Shown piece after piece: positions 20,613 to 30,511 of a stretch of DNA of 36,994 nt. The position numbers and the translations under genes are program-made. Positions within the stretch are counted from its first letter, which is position 1. The number at the start of each line of letters is the position of its first letter. Location: assembly GCA_003049465.1 (NCBI GenBank), contig PYSS01000207.1, positions 1 through 36,994 of the forward strand. Direction: 5' to 3'. The notes below the pieces were generated by a model. It ran no database searches. It was given only the letters and a program-made list of their open reading frames with translations, and was not told the origin of the DNA. Origin of the DNA: Magnaporthiopsis rhizophila. Its lineage: Eukaryota > Ascomycota > Sordariomycetes > Magnaporthales > Magnaporthaceae.

Positions 20613-23552
20613 GAGGCTGCCGCGATGTCTGTCCGAGTACCTACACACTGTTGATCTCCGTGTTCGTGTAAATACTTTGGCACTTGGTGCAACGAGTCTT
20701 GTCCTGTCGGCCTCTGTGTCATTGTTTTGCTTGCGTTGTCAGCAGTCAGTCACCCCAGCATGCACTACCGCCCGCATTTCATTGTGTTAGGTGACGGTAA
20801 CAAAGCCACAATGTGTCAACCAGTCTACCCCAGACTGGCATGCCATCATGCGTCACAGCTACGTTCTAGTCGTTTCCTCCGGCAATCTCAGGTAAGCCAG
20901 TCGCGGTATGCGGCTAGCCCTGGTGTGCTTGCCCTTGAAGACGGGTTTCCGCTGGAGATTTGTCGATGAGTAGAAGAGGGAGCCGGTCCAAAATAGGCCC
21001 AAGGGATCGAGAATATGTATCGTTGAACGTGGGCCTCCGTAGTAGCGATCAGGGCTGGCGATGCGTGATGGAGGCTACGCATGGTTGTAGAGTCGAACGG
21101 ATCGGTGATCTGGAACATGCTGCTGCCGGTGGGGAGGCTCGGGCGACGAGTTGGTTACTACTCAGTTCGCTCAGAAGACGACCAGACAGCGGCATCACAC
21201 CCACTCTGCATCTTGCCCGTGCCCGAAGCGTCGAGTCATGGGACGGAAGAGGGAACGGCGTGGGCTGGTAGTCTCACTGATTGACATGGCGTCATATCAG
21301 ATTGGACGATGGAAGACTGGATGGACTCTCGTGGCAAGTAAGACAAGGCTGCCGTGGATGGACGAGGAAACAGAAGACTTTCTTTCTGGCTAGGTGCTAC
21401 GCGCAAATGGAAGCAGGAGCAGAGAACTGGGCAATTATGTTTGCTTTAGGCTGTCTCGCGACAAAATTCCGTACTAAAAGCCAGGGATAGCTCAAGAAGA
21501 CGATGGGCGGCGAGTCCTGGGTGGCCTGTTGAAGGATTGGGCTCCATAGCACAAATTCGCCCGCCGGAAATTTCGCATTCCAGCGGAGAATCACCGTCTC
21601 CAAATCCCAAATTTTGACATTCACTGGTGGCAACAGGTACAATCCGGCCGTTCCCTGCAATATGGCTTCCTTGTTTGCCAAGAAGCCCGTCGTCGCGTGC
21701 AAATGACATCTGCCCGGAGCTGAGCTGCCAAATATCGCCCCAAATCCGGCGCCGGACGCTCGCCACGCCTTTTCCAAGGCAGTCGGCCGAACAGTCGGCC
21801 ATTGCCGGGCCAGGTTGATCCTGCTTTCACCCGCCCTCGCTCTTCTCGGACGCCGTATCCTGCGCCACAAGGGGGGGCCCACGTGGAGAGGAGACACAAA
21901 CTCCCAAGAAGCGCGCGGTTATGCAGGGTTGGTGTCCTTTTCCTGGCTTCTGGGCCCAACGAACTGTCGAAAACGGCATGCTGAAACGAACTGCTCCCTG
22001 TCGCCATAAGGAGCCGCATTAACGCCGCAATCTCCTCCACGCGCTGCAGGCATGTCTCCCCTGTGCCGATTAAAGGCGCAAGCCGCCAAGCGTGGGGAGG
22101 ATTTTCCCGCGAGTCTTGCTGCTTGTGCCTTTTTTTGGGCCGCACCCCCGGCTCCTAACGTAGATCACTAGCGGCGGAACAAAACAACCGCCCAGATGGA
22201 CCATGGGTCAATCGCCGCGGTTTAATTATTTTTGTGCTGTTTGGATCGACGGCGTGCTGCTAGCTTCAGCATGCTAATGGGCCGCGCCAAGCCTGACTTG
22301 CAGCTCAACAAAGAACAGAACATAAAGCCGTCAATTTTGGGAGCCAACATGACAGCGTCCTTAATGCCGCCATACTTCGGCGGGCTCACAAACAACGGCA
22401 AAAAAGCCCCACAGCTTCGGCAGCCAGGAAGGTGGGCCCGCTTGACCGTTTATGCTTGAAAGTCTTGGCTTATCATCCGTCGTAAGATGGCCCTTGTTGG
22501 TGTGACACCCGCTCCGCGATCGAGCTACCATCATCTCTGGCCAATTATTTCGAAACAAACCCGCTTTGTCTCCTTCCTGCCATCTCATCAAGGAGTTCAT
22601 CTGTTCTAGCTGCAGTTGAGATCGAGTCGCATTTAGTTACCCTCCCGGGAGATCGCCTCGCCAAGGCGGAGAGAGAACCAATTCTGTCGTCCTGGCTCGG
22701 CGGAGCAGATGGACTGTCGGGCACCGCGGACAGCACGGCCATGCTGGCGTCACGGTAGCATCCATCGTATTGGTGGGCGGCTCGGTTCGGCAAAATAATA
22801 CATCGGCAGGATGGAACAAGCCGAACAAGCGGCGCCCTCCTGCTTGACGGGGCTCCCGCAATGGTCGGATCTAGTGATACCTCAACAGATGCGACCGAAA
22901 GCTGGGTGCTAGGGAAATATTCAAACACCCAATCTATAATTGGCCCGTCGTCTAGACGGCGCATTTGGGATGGCCCAAACGTTGGTGGACGACAGTTGGT
23001 GACAGATGAAATCCAGCTTCGTTTGGCAAGCCGAACCATGCGATCTGCTCAGTCTGTCCACCATTGCTCGCTGCCCGCCTCTCTCTATCCACACGGACGT
23101 CGGCACCGGTTGCCATGTTCGGTTTGACAGGCCGAAGAAAACAAAGCGGAAAACACAACGGGAAAAACGGACACCGCCAAGGTAATGAACCACTAAATCT
23201 CCCCTCTATTAGCTTAAACAGGCCAAGCCAAACGAAACCGCTTGTGTTTTAGCTCGACCGCCCTTTTTTCGTGATGGATGAGCCGTCGTCTTGCCAAGAA
23301 ATCATCGGCCGACGGACACCTTGTCGACGAGACAGGGGCCGCTCCCATCTGTTCCCCACCTCATCCATGCCGCAGATCTGAGGCGCTGCCCGCCCTGCCA
23401 GGGCCCAGGGGCAATGGGGGGACGACATAGGCAGTGGCACCACAGACGGACCGGACCAGGGAGGCGGGATAGATGGCCACACCGCGCCAGCCTCGGCCTA
23501 GGACCGCGGCCGGCACGCCTCCCAGCCACGGGGAGCCAGCTCGAAAGATGTG
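20613..23552. other. Large gene-free stretch before the AA9 gene
   Basis: Almost 3 kb with no gene I can support. Frames at 21397-21897 (-) and 22545-23039 (-) lack motifs and have discordant composition. No transposon-like feature or tRNA is visible. The right end is the AA9 promoter region. Confidence 0.45.
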
Positions 23553-23870
23553 ATATAAAGGGACTTGTTGCCATCTCCCTCAGCTGTCCGTTTGTGATCT
23601 CACCCACCACCTCCCTCAGCGTCTCTCCTTTTCGCATTTCCTGCTTGGAATCATTTTCTTTGCATACGCTCTTTCGCCCATCTTTTGGCCATTACTGCCC
23701 AGTGCATTTCGCTTCGTTCCTACACGACGACTTGACGTCCGATCGCTACATCCCCAGCCTCTGTTGTTGCTTTGACACATCCTGCTCCAAACATCCTCCT
23801 CACCCTCTCCTCCGAACAAACAAACCATCTCACCAACCTCTACCAAGTCTACCAACCAACCACCATCACC
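23553..23870 (+). promoter_or_regulatory. Core promoter and long pyrimidine-rich leader of the AA9 gene
   Basis: TATAAA at 23554-23559 is followed by about 310 nt rich in CT runs (for example CTCACCCTCTCC), ending in ACCATCACC before the ATG at 23871. If transcription starts about 30 nt past the TATA, the 5' leader is roughly 280 nt. An open frame upstream (from 23772) adds 33 codons but no signal peptide, so it was not used as the start. Confidence 0.5.
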
Positions 23871-25067
23871 ATGAGGACCACCGGATTTCTCGCTGTCACT
23901 GGCCTCGCCGCTCTCGGCAGTGCCCATTTCACCTGGGACAAGGCCGCCGTGAACGGTCAGGCGGTCGGCGGCGACAACCAGTTCATCCGCAAGCATGACA
24001 ACTACTACCTCCCCATCAAGTTCAACAAGACGCCCCAGGGCTCCATCACGCCCAACGACCCCGGCTTCGCCTGTAACAAGAACGCCAAGCCCGCCAGGGA
24101 CGTGCTGAAGGTCAAGCCCGGCGACAAGGTCAGCATGAACCTCGGCTTCGGCGCCAAGCGCATGGAGCACCCAGGCTCCGTCCAGGTCTACGTCAGCCCC
24201 GTCAACAACGCCAAGACGGACGGCGGCAAGGACTGGTACAAGATCCACCAGGCCCTCCTCTGCAAGCAAGGGGCCCCCGAGACGCTGCGCAGCACCGCCT
24301 GGTGCATGTGGGGTGAGGGCGGCATCACGGCCCCCATCGCCGAGACCATGCCCAACGGCCAGTACCTGATGCGCGCCGAGCAGATGTCGCTGCACGGCGC
24401 CCACGACGGCCAGGCCGAGTTCTACGTCGCCTGCGCCCAGATCGAGGTCACCGGCAGCTCGGCCACCTCGCTGCCCGGCACCGCCGTCCAGTTCCCCGGC
24501 GCCTACAAGGCCACCGACAAGGCCGTCAACTTCAGCGTCTGGGGCCGCGCCACCTCCTTCGACACGCCCCCCGGCCCCGACGTCATTCCCGGCGGCACCA
24601 TCCGAGGCTCGGCCAACGGCGCCGGCGGCGACAAGACCGTCACGGTTCCCGTTGGTGGTGGCGGCGGCGGCAGCGCTCCCGCTCCCGGTAACGGCAACAA
24701 TGGAAACAATGGCGACAAGGACAATAACGGCAACAAGGGCAACAACCAGGGTGGCAACCCCGGCAACAACCAGCAAGGCGCCAAGACGGCTCCTCAGCAG
24801 CCCGGCGGCGATTTCCCTGGTGACTTCCCCAACGACGGCAACAAGGACAACAACAACCAGGGCGGCAACCCCGGCGATTTCCCCGGTGACTTCCCTGCCG
24901 GCTTCCCCGGCGGCAACCCCGATGGCAACCAGGGCAAGAACAACCAGCAGGGCGCCAAGGCCGCTCCCCAGCAGCCCGGAGGCGGCCCCAAGAACGGCAA
25001 GCCCGACTGCAACAAGAAGCGCGACATCCGCGCCCGTCGTGAAGCCATGCGGACGGCCCAGGAGTAA
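23871..25067 (+). CDS. AA9 lytic polysaccharide monooxygenase with long disordered tail
   Basis: Secreted copper enzyme that oxidatively cleaves cellulose or related beta-glucans. Intronless, 398 aa. Signal peptide 1-18 exposes His19 (HFTWDKAAVNG) as mature residue 1, half of the histidine brace; the second ligand is His100 (MEHPGSVQVYV). The axial tyrosine lies in AEFYVACAQ (Tyr185; mature 167), with a second-sphere His at mature 157 (SLHGAHDG). Canonical members have Gln before FY; here it is Glu. The catalytic domain ends near residue 250. The remaining ~150 residues are an Asn/Gly/Gln/Pro/Asp-rich tail with an internal duplication (NNQQGAKTAPQQPGG, later NNQQGAKAAPQQPGG), then a lone Cys and a basic KKRDIRARRE end. 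No CBM1 or clear GPI signal. Codon use is extremely GC-rich, as in highly expressed genes. Confidence 0.95.
   Translation: MRTTGFLAVTGLAALGSAHFTWDKAAVNGQAVGGDNQFIRKHDNYYLPIKFNKTPQGSITPNDPGFACNKNAKPARDVLKVKPGDKVSMNLGFGAKRMEHPGSVQVYVSPVNNAKTDGGKDWYKIHQALLCKQGAPETLRSTAWCMWGEGGITAPIAETMPNGQYLMRAEQMSLHGAHDGQAEFYVACAQIEVTGSSATSLPGTAVQFPGAYKATDKAVNFSVWGRATSFDTPPGPDVIPGGTIRGSANGAGGDKTVTVPVGGGGGGSAPAPGNGNNGNNGDKDNNGNKGNNQGGNPGNNQQGAKTAPQQPGGDFPGDFPNDGNKDNNNQGGNPGDFPGDFPAGFPGGNPDGNQGKNNQQGAKAAPQQPGGGPKNGKPDCNKKRDIRARREAMRTAQE
24650..25010 (+). repeat. Tail-encoding repeats in the AA9 gene
   Basis: This stretch encodes the disordered tail. At least two related blocks share an NNQ(Q)GAKxAPQQPGG segment and FPGDFP motifs. 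Shorter NNGNNG and GGNPG units are interspersed. Its composition parallels the tail of the LPMO-like gene near 3.2 kb, although the units are not the same. Confidence 0.8.
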
Positions 25068-25152
25068 ACCCGCTCCCCAGCCAGTGGCCGGAACCGGAAC
25101 GGCAAGCTCCCTTCTGGATCTGCGCATAGAAATACTCCTTCGATTTTGCACA

Positions 25153-25192
<40 letters not shown>

Positions 25193-25599
25193 ACTTTTTT
25201 TACCCACCACAACGTGAGCAGGAAAGCACGGACAGCCGGGGGATGTCGAGCAGGGCGCGACGCTTGTCACTTCTTTTTGTTCGTCAGAAAGAGAGGACGG
25301 ACTGGATTCTTGTTGAGGCCTAGGGCCTGTTCCATTTTACTCTTGTACATAGTCTTTTTGTAGCTGACCTCGCTTGGGCACCGCTTATGCAGATACTGTT
25401 TCCACCAGCTTTCCTTTGACGCTCCGTGACAATTGCCGACATGACACTCTTGCACTTGGAATTGGCATTGTTTTATGTCGTTGCCCGGATTCGGAAGACT
25501 GCTTTCACCAAGTGATGATGCCGCGTCTACTCAGCCCATCACTTCATCGCGTGGGCCAAAGCATACAAGACTGACCCCTAATGAATACCCCGCAGCTAG
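25068..25599. other. Intergenic, AA9 3' side
   Basis: No gene. It contains a compound microsatellite and the 3' flank of the AA9 gene. Confidence 0.5.
25153..25194 (+). repeat. Compound (TC)n(AC)n microsatellite
   Basis: About eight TC repeats are followed by about thirteen AC/CA repeats, then a T run. It lies about 85 nt past the AA9 stop codon, probably within its 3' untranslated region. It is likely length-variable between strains. Confidence 0.95.
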
Positions 25600-25797
25600 C
25601 TACCCTTCCTGCGACACGCACCTCCGGCACAACTCTCCATCAAACAACACCTTGCCACAGTTGGGGCAGACCGTCTTCGGCTGCTCATGGTCGCACAGCC
25701 CGATATGACCGGCGTCACTGATGGGTTTTGGGTGCCGCATATTCCTCGAAGGGTTATCGGGTTTTCCGAGATGCGGGCTATTTCTTTGCCAGATCAA
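25600..25797 (-). CDS. Candidate tiny zinc-ribbon protein
   Basis: A frame of 65 aa (46 aa if the internal Met at 25740 is used). It ends in a compact cysteine pattern: a Cys-Asp-His, then CPNCGKVLFDGELCRRC, i.e. CxxC separated by about ten residues from CxxC, as in zinc ribbons. The pattern and lack of internal stops make it worth recording, but it is short, may need upstream exons, and lies between the convergent AA9 and pectate lyase genes. A TTATAAGTT stretch upstream on the minus strand (near 25872) could be a TATA element. I do not recognise the family; an RNA- or DNA-binding role is common for such ribbons but is not claimed here. Confidence 0.45.
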   Translation of the reverse strand: MIWQRNSPHLGKPDNPSRNMRHPKPISDAGHIGLCDHEQPKTVCPNCGKVLFDGELCRRCVSQEG

Positions 25798-26279
25798 TCT
25801 AACAGGAGTAGGTGGTATGTTGTGTCCGAATAAGTGCAGGTGTGGCGAGGAAAGAAGTAGAATTGGTTAAACTTATAAGGCGGCCCGGAACACACTCGGA
25901 GTCACGAGACTAGCCGCATGGCTCATCAGACGAGCCGGGATTCTAAACAAGTCACCCTTCGGTGATGAATGACGCAAGAGGCGTTGCTGTCCTGGTCAAG
26001 GGCCTGCTGCCGTCAGGCTCGCTCAAACGTGGCTACGTCACAATAATACCATTCAAACCTCGACGGCAGAGGTGGAGGTGATACCCGGACGAACTGCTGC
26101 CCATTGAAGACGCTGGAGGGTGTGGAATTGCCTTGGCTTCTGGAAGCCGAGCGCATTCTTAGGTGCTGACTACAACAAAGGAGTGGTAGACTCGTCCGGC
26201 CACTCGTGACGCTGCTGCTGTTCAGAATAGCCTGCCTTCCGCATTGCCTCAACCGTTGCTTGTTTGCTCATCCCATCGT
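25798..26279. other. Intergenic, 3' side of pectate lyase
   Basis: No recognised gene on either strand. It lies between the possible zinc-ribbon ORF and the pectate lyase stop codon. Confidence 0.5.
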
Positions 26280-27442
26280 TTATATCTTCCCAATGCCTGC
26301 CCCCTGTTTCACCACCTTCTCCACCAGTTCAACAGGCGTCAGCTTGAACTTGTACGGGGCAGCGGTAAAGTTGCCTGTCCGCGTGATGTTGATTTTAGCC
26401 GGACCCCAGTCGTTTCCTGCGCAGTAGTTAGCATGCGAGCACGGCCGATCGAAACCAAAAAGAAATGGGGGGAGGAATGCTTACGGGCACCCAAGTTGGC
26501 GAACCCATCCAGCTCCTCATCGCCGCACGTGCAGGTGTTGGGCGAGTCCATGGGGATGACGAGCCCGTATGTGCTCAGGGCCTCGGTCGTGTTGCCGCGA
26601 AAGACGTTGCCCTCGACCAGGACTTGGTTGTCGGAGCGCGAGTGGATTGCCTGGTACAGGAAGTCTTCGTACAGGTTGTTGTAGACGTGCTGGTGTCCGA
26701 AGCGGCCGGCGGGGCCCCGCGTGCCCTCGTTGCGCCAGTGGTTGTGGTGGTACGTGACATGCAGGTGGCCCTGGTCCACGTCGCGCAGCGTGTCCGAGTT
26801 GCCCACCAGCGACGACTTCCAGTGGTCGTGGAAGTAGTTCCACGAGACCGTGATCCAGTCTGCGGCGCGGATGATGTCGACTTGACCGTCCTGTTCGGGG
26901 GAGGTCACAGAAAAGTCAGTATTCCCGTTTAGAGATGAAGAAAGGGAGGAGGGGGCTTCGCGCACGTAAAAATCAGGCCCTTTGCTGATGTCGGAAAAGA
27001 ACTCGTTGTGGTCGACCCAGACCCTGGTCGTGTTCCTGATGGTGATGCCGTCGTTGCCTTCAATGTGCGAGATCTTGAGGTTCTGCAGGATGACGTTGTC
27101 GCCGTGGTACACGTCGATGCCGCTGCCCGTGATGTGCGCCGAGTCGCCCAGCCCGACCACGGACTTGTTGGACCCGACCTTGAGCCGCGACGGCAGCGCG
27201 ATCTGCCCCTTGACCAGGACGATGCGTGGCTCGGTGCCCTTAACCGCAGCTGCTAGCGCACTCGCAGTGTCCACCGTCACCGTCGGCCCGCCCTTGCCGC
27301 CTATCGTCTTGCCGACCGGGTTGTCCTTGGCAAATCCTTCGACCTCCCACGTCCCATGGCTGCTTGCCGGTGGCGGGGCGGCGGTGGCGTGAGAACACAG
27401 CCCCAGGAGGGTGTTTGCAAGGACGGCAGACTTCAGCTTCAT
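26280..27442 (-). CDS. Pectate lyase, polysaccharide lyase family 1
   Basis: Secreted enzyme cleaving polygalacturonate by beta-elimination, needing Ca2+. Exons 27442-26966, 26890-26485 and 26416-26280, with introns of 75 and 68 nt; the product is 339 aa, usual for fungal PL1. The first intron (GTGCGC...GAACAG) is stop-free and in frame; the second (GTAAGC...GCGCAG) shifts frame, so the true C-terminus is a short exon ending in GAGIGKI. A signal peptide runs to about residue 21. The parallel beta-helix core has VWVDHNEF, then GQVDIIRAADWITVSWNYF, with probable Ca ligands Asp144, Asp160 and Asp164. The family RxPxxR motif is present as RGPAGR (Arg217 and Arg222), followed by VYNNLYED. All residues expected for activity are visible. 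It is convergent with AA9, with which it would act on plant cell wall. Confidence 0.93.
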
Positions 27443-29470
27443 CTTTTGAGCGAGTGTGATTCTTTGAGAGAGCTAGGCGCCTGGTAGGAAGAAGGAAGCA
27501 AAGGGAGATGCCCGACCACCAGCGGAAGAGAGGACCGGCCTTTAATAAGGCATATGGCGGGCCGGCAACCGGGTCGAAGCCCCTTCTTCATCCCGCCCTG
27601 GGGCGGTCTCCTCTTGCATGCATTTTCTCCACAGGACTTGGCATCCCCAAACCCCACGACTAATTTGGGCAAGGACAAGTTCCCCAGGCACGAGAGCATG
27701 GATGTCCCCATTCCGCAGAAAAGGTGCCCCCTATCACCTCCACTTCGTTGACCAAAACAAAATGTCTATACATGTCAGTTCTAAATGACGAGAACCGTTT
27801 TTTGTATAGAAATCGTAGCATTCAAATTGCGGGAAACAGGAGAATCGAACAGACTTCTAGCCAGGGTCAACGGTTATACTCGTTGCCAACGGCAGGAGTT
27901 CGAACTACACGAGGATAGAAGTTCGGGGTCGTGAATTCTGACATTGAGCTTGGGTGCTCGTCCAATTGAAAAGGGGATCTTTTAGCATGTCGGCGGTATG
28001 GGGGCGCCTCTTACGCAGACATGGGGGCACCGAGTACGAAAATTTAAATCGTTCGGGTGCGGACGGCGGCATCAAGACTACCAGCGATGAAGGACCCAAA
28101 TGGCGGGAAGCGACCCTGGATTCGAGCTGAGCTGGTTGCTTACGGGGAGAAACCCCTGGCAAACTACCAATAATTTCCGGATGAGGCAACTGTCCCCAAA
28201 AATCCCCCGTCGCTTGAGCTTTGCCGTTTATCCACCTGCGCAAGGTGCCGGCCTTGCCAAGGCCGACATGGGTCGCCGAGTGGTGGAATCTAGATTTCTC
28301 CTTGTCCGGCGACGTCGTAGAGGCGGCAAGCTGCAGGAGCCTCGCTTGCGAGATTGGAGTTAAAGCGGACGAGCATAGTTGGGGAAGTTGGAGGCGGTAA
28401 GAAAAAAAAGAAAGAAAGAAAAGGCTTGACCTCCTGTCTATATTCCAAACCCCCAGTGCTCAAATGCGAGAATCATAGCTGTGAATGGGAAAATCACATG
28501 GGCTGAGGGTGATAAGCCTTGCCTCGAGACAAGTGGGAAAGGAGCGCTCGCAGCGGGGAAGCGCAAACTGTGAAAAGCTTGGGCGAATCATGTCAGCTCC
28601 AAAATCTGCACGAGGAGGGTGAGGCGACTCACATGGATGGCAGGCATGCTCTGGCGGGCGCGAACGTCGACAGACTCCCATCTCCCCATCAACCCTCCCA
28701 TTAGGTGCCTACAACCCGTAGGGCACTACGCCCTCTGTCGAGAGTAATGAGCTGGTAAATATCTCGACCGGGAAAACGTCAGCACACACAGGACCAGCGC
28801 ATGTGCCACCCGATCGAGGAGAAAAGCATTGCATCCGTGTCGTCCTTAATGTGAAATTCTCCTCACTGCAGCATCAGAATTGTAGACAGCCCTAATTAGT
28901 CTACAGGTATCTGTACTCGCTCAACTTCATCCTGAGCCAAACAATCCACTTGCCAACTCCAGTCGGATGAGGAGGGAGCTCCAGGCTGCAAACGAAAGGT
29001 GCGCACTCGACAGCCTGCCTCTATCGCCGTCAAAACAATGTAAAAACTCCACGACGCCGTTGATGGAAATCATACAACCACCTTTCCACACCCTGGTTTG
29101 CAATGACCGCAGGCCCTCCCTTGAAGTAACCGTATCCATCACCACAACCAGGCCTTCCACTACCTATCCAAACCCTATGTTTATCTCCCATGGTCACCTA
29201 GCCGACCTTTTTTCGTTGGCCCCAGGATTGTGGTCCCGCGGCGAGGGACGAATCGACAGCTTCTCGCAAACGCTTGCCCCGTCCCTGAGTTGGTCATCCA
29301 TGGATATTTCACCCCATAGCCCGACAACAAGCCTACTACCCAGGTCCACACAAGTTCGCCAACAGATGCTGGTCTGTCTATGCCCAACCTATGGGTGTAT
29401 TGTGAGGTAACCGGGCTGAGCAGCGCGCGCGCGGCCGGGCCTCCTCGGCTGGGACTTCTGGGACTCGAGC
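27443..29470. other. Gene-free stretch upstream of pectate lyase
   Basis: No recognised gene in about 2 kb. A TATTAAA on the minus strand at 27541-27547, about 100 nt before the pectate lyase ATG, is a plausible TATA element. A frame at 28967-29410 (+) has no motif. Confidence 0.45.
27541..27547 (-). promoter_or_regulatory. TATA-like element of the pectate lyase gene
   Basis: On the coding strand the sequence is TATTAAA, about 100 nt upstream of the start codon, in a plausible core-promoter position. Assigned from sequence and spacing only. Confidence 0.4.
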
Positions 29471-30511
29471 CATCATGCCTCCTCGCCGCCGAGGTGGAAG
29501 ATCTCGGGCCATCGCTGACTCCCCGAGCACAAATCTGACAGCCAGCCGCCCCGAAGCTGTCACTTGGGGCCCTATCTCACGGCCATACCCCCTACCCCGT
29601 ACCATCTTGTGGATGCGCATACTTACGATTACGATCCCGAGCTGCCGACCACCACATTCGCACTACCAGAATCACGTCGTGCTGGATGCAGAAACACAGA
29701 AGCTTAAAGTGGAAAAGCCTTAAGTTCTGGTTCCCCCACCTCATAGTCCTCTAGGTTATTACCACCGCCCTCCTCCTCCTCCCGTTCTTCAGCCAGCTTG
29801 ATCAAGCCGAGGACCTCACTTCCATACCCGCCCAACGGTCGACCCTCCACAGACCAGGCGGCCAGCCTGACCATTGAGCGCCTCTTCGGCGCTCGCGCCT
29901 CCTTCAGCCACACAATAGCGCTCCCCGTCATCGGCCAGTTCCGGTTGCTGATCGCCAACGGCAGCGACGCCATGGGCTTCACTGGTGACATGGACAGCGA
30001 CTTCATCTTGACCGTCTGCCCCGGCGGCAAAGGCGGCGCCATAGCCTCGTTCCGCCAGGCCATCGACAAGGACAACCTGCCCGAGGTGACGGGCCGCCCC
30101 CTCGCCTAGGGCGTTGCCGTCAACACCATAACACCACCTCGCTCCTATACACCGACGCCGCCGTCGGGCCTAGGTCGGAGCAGGCGACCCCCGATGCCGT
30201 CATGAGCTGGGCCGCCTTGTCGTCCCGACAGATCTCAGACATTGCGTCTGCACGAGCAACCCCGGCCGTCTTGTGGCTGCCAATGGAACGGCGGCAACAG
30301 GGACGGCTCGGAAAGCGGCAGCGGCGACTGTGAATACCTAGCTTGCAACAGCAGCAGGCAAGTCAGGTACTTCTTACCATTATGCGTTACATATCGCATG
30401 TCGGGACTAAGATCCAGCTGGCCTTTGTACCCATATACCTTGTACTACTGTTCTTCTTTGTTCCACTCTTTCTCCTTTGCTAAATTCGCCGAGATCCTCC
30501 GTCATCATCCA
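29471..30511. other. Stretch with a possible decayed coding remnant
   Basis: No intact gene. The frame 29798-30109 (+) is Asp/Gly-rich, with a segment around GFTGDMDSDFILTV and AIASFR that faintly recalls the DOMON/cytochrome domain of cellobiose-dehydrogenase-like proteins. Codons after its stop continue in other frames in a coding-like manner, suggesting decay. The resemblance is weak. Confidence 0.25.

Noticed and set aside
21397..21897. 166-codon minus-strand frame in the gene-free stretch
   Set aside because: No motif and overlapping frames on both strands.
22545..23039. 164-codon minus-strand frame
   Set aside because: No motif, biased composition, and no coding-like continuation.
23616..25151. 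511-codon open frame antisense to the AA9 gene
   Set aside because: It is the mirror of a strongly GC3-biased coding sequence, giving a monotonous Val/Ala/Gly/Leu translation with no motif; the AA9 strand is clearly the coding one.
27835..27915. tRNA-like pieces (GTTCGAAC, GAATCGAAC, and a CAACG/CGTTG hairpin)
   Set aside because: No consistent acceptor, D, anticodon and T stems can be drawn on either strand.
28967..29410. 147-codon plus-strand frame
   Set aside because: Irregular composition, no signal peptide or domain, and no supporting context.
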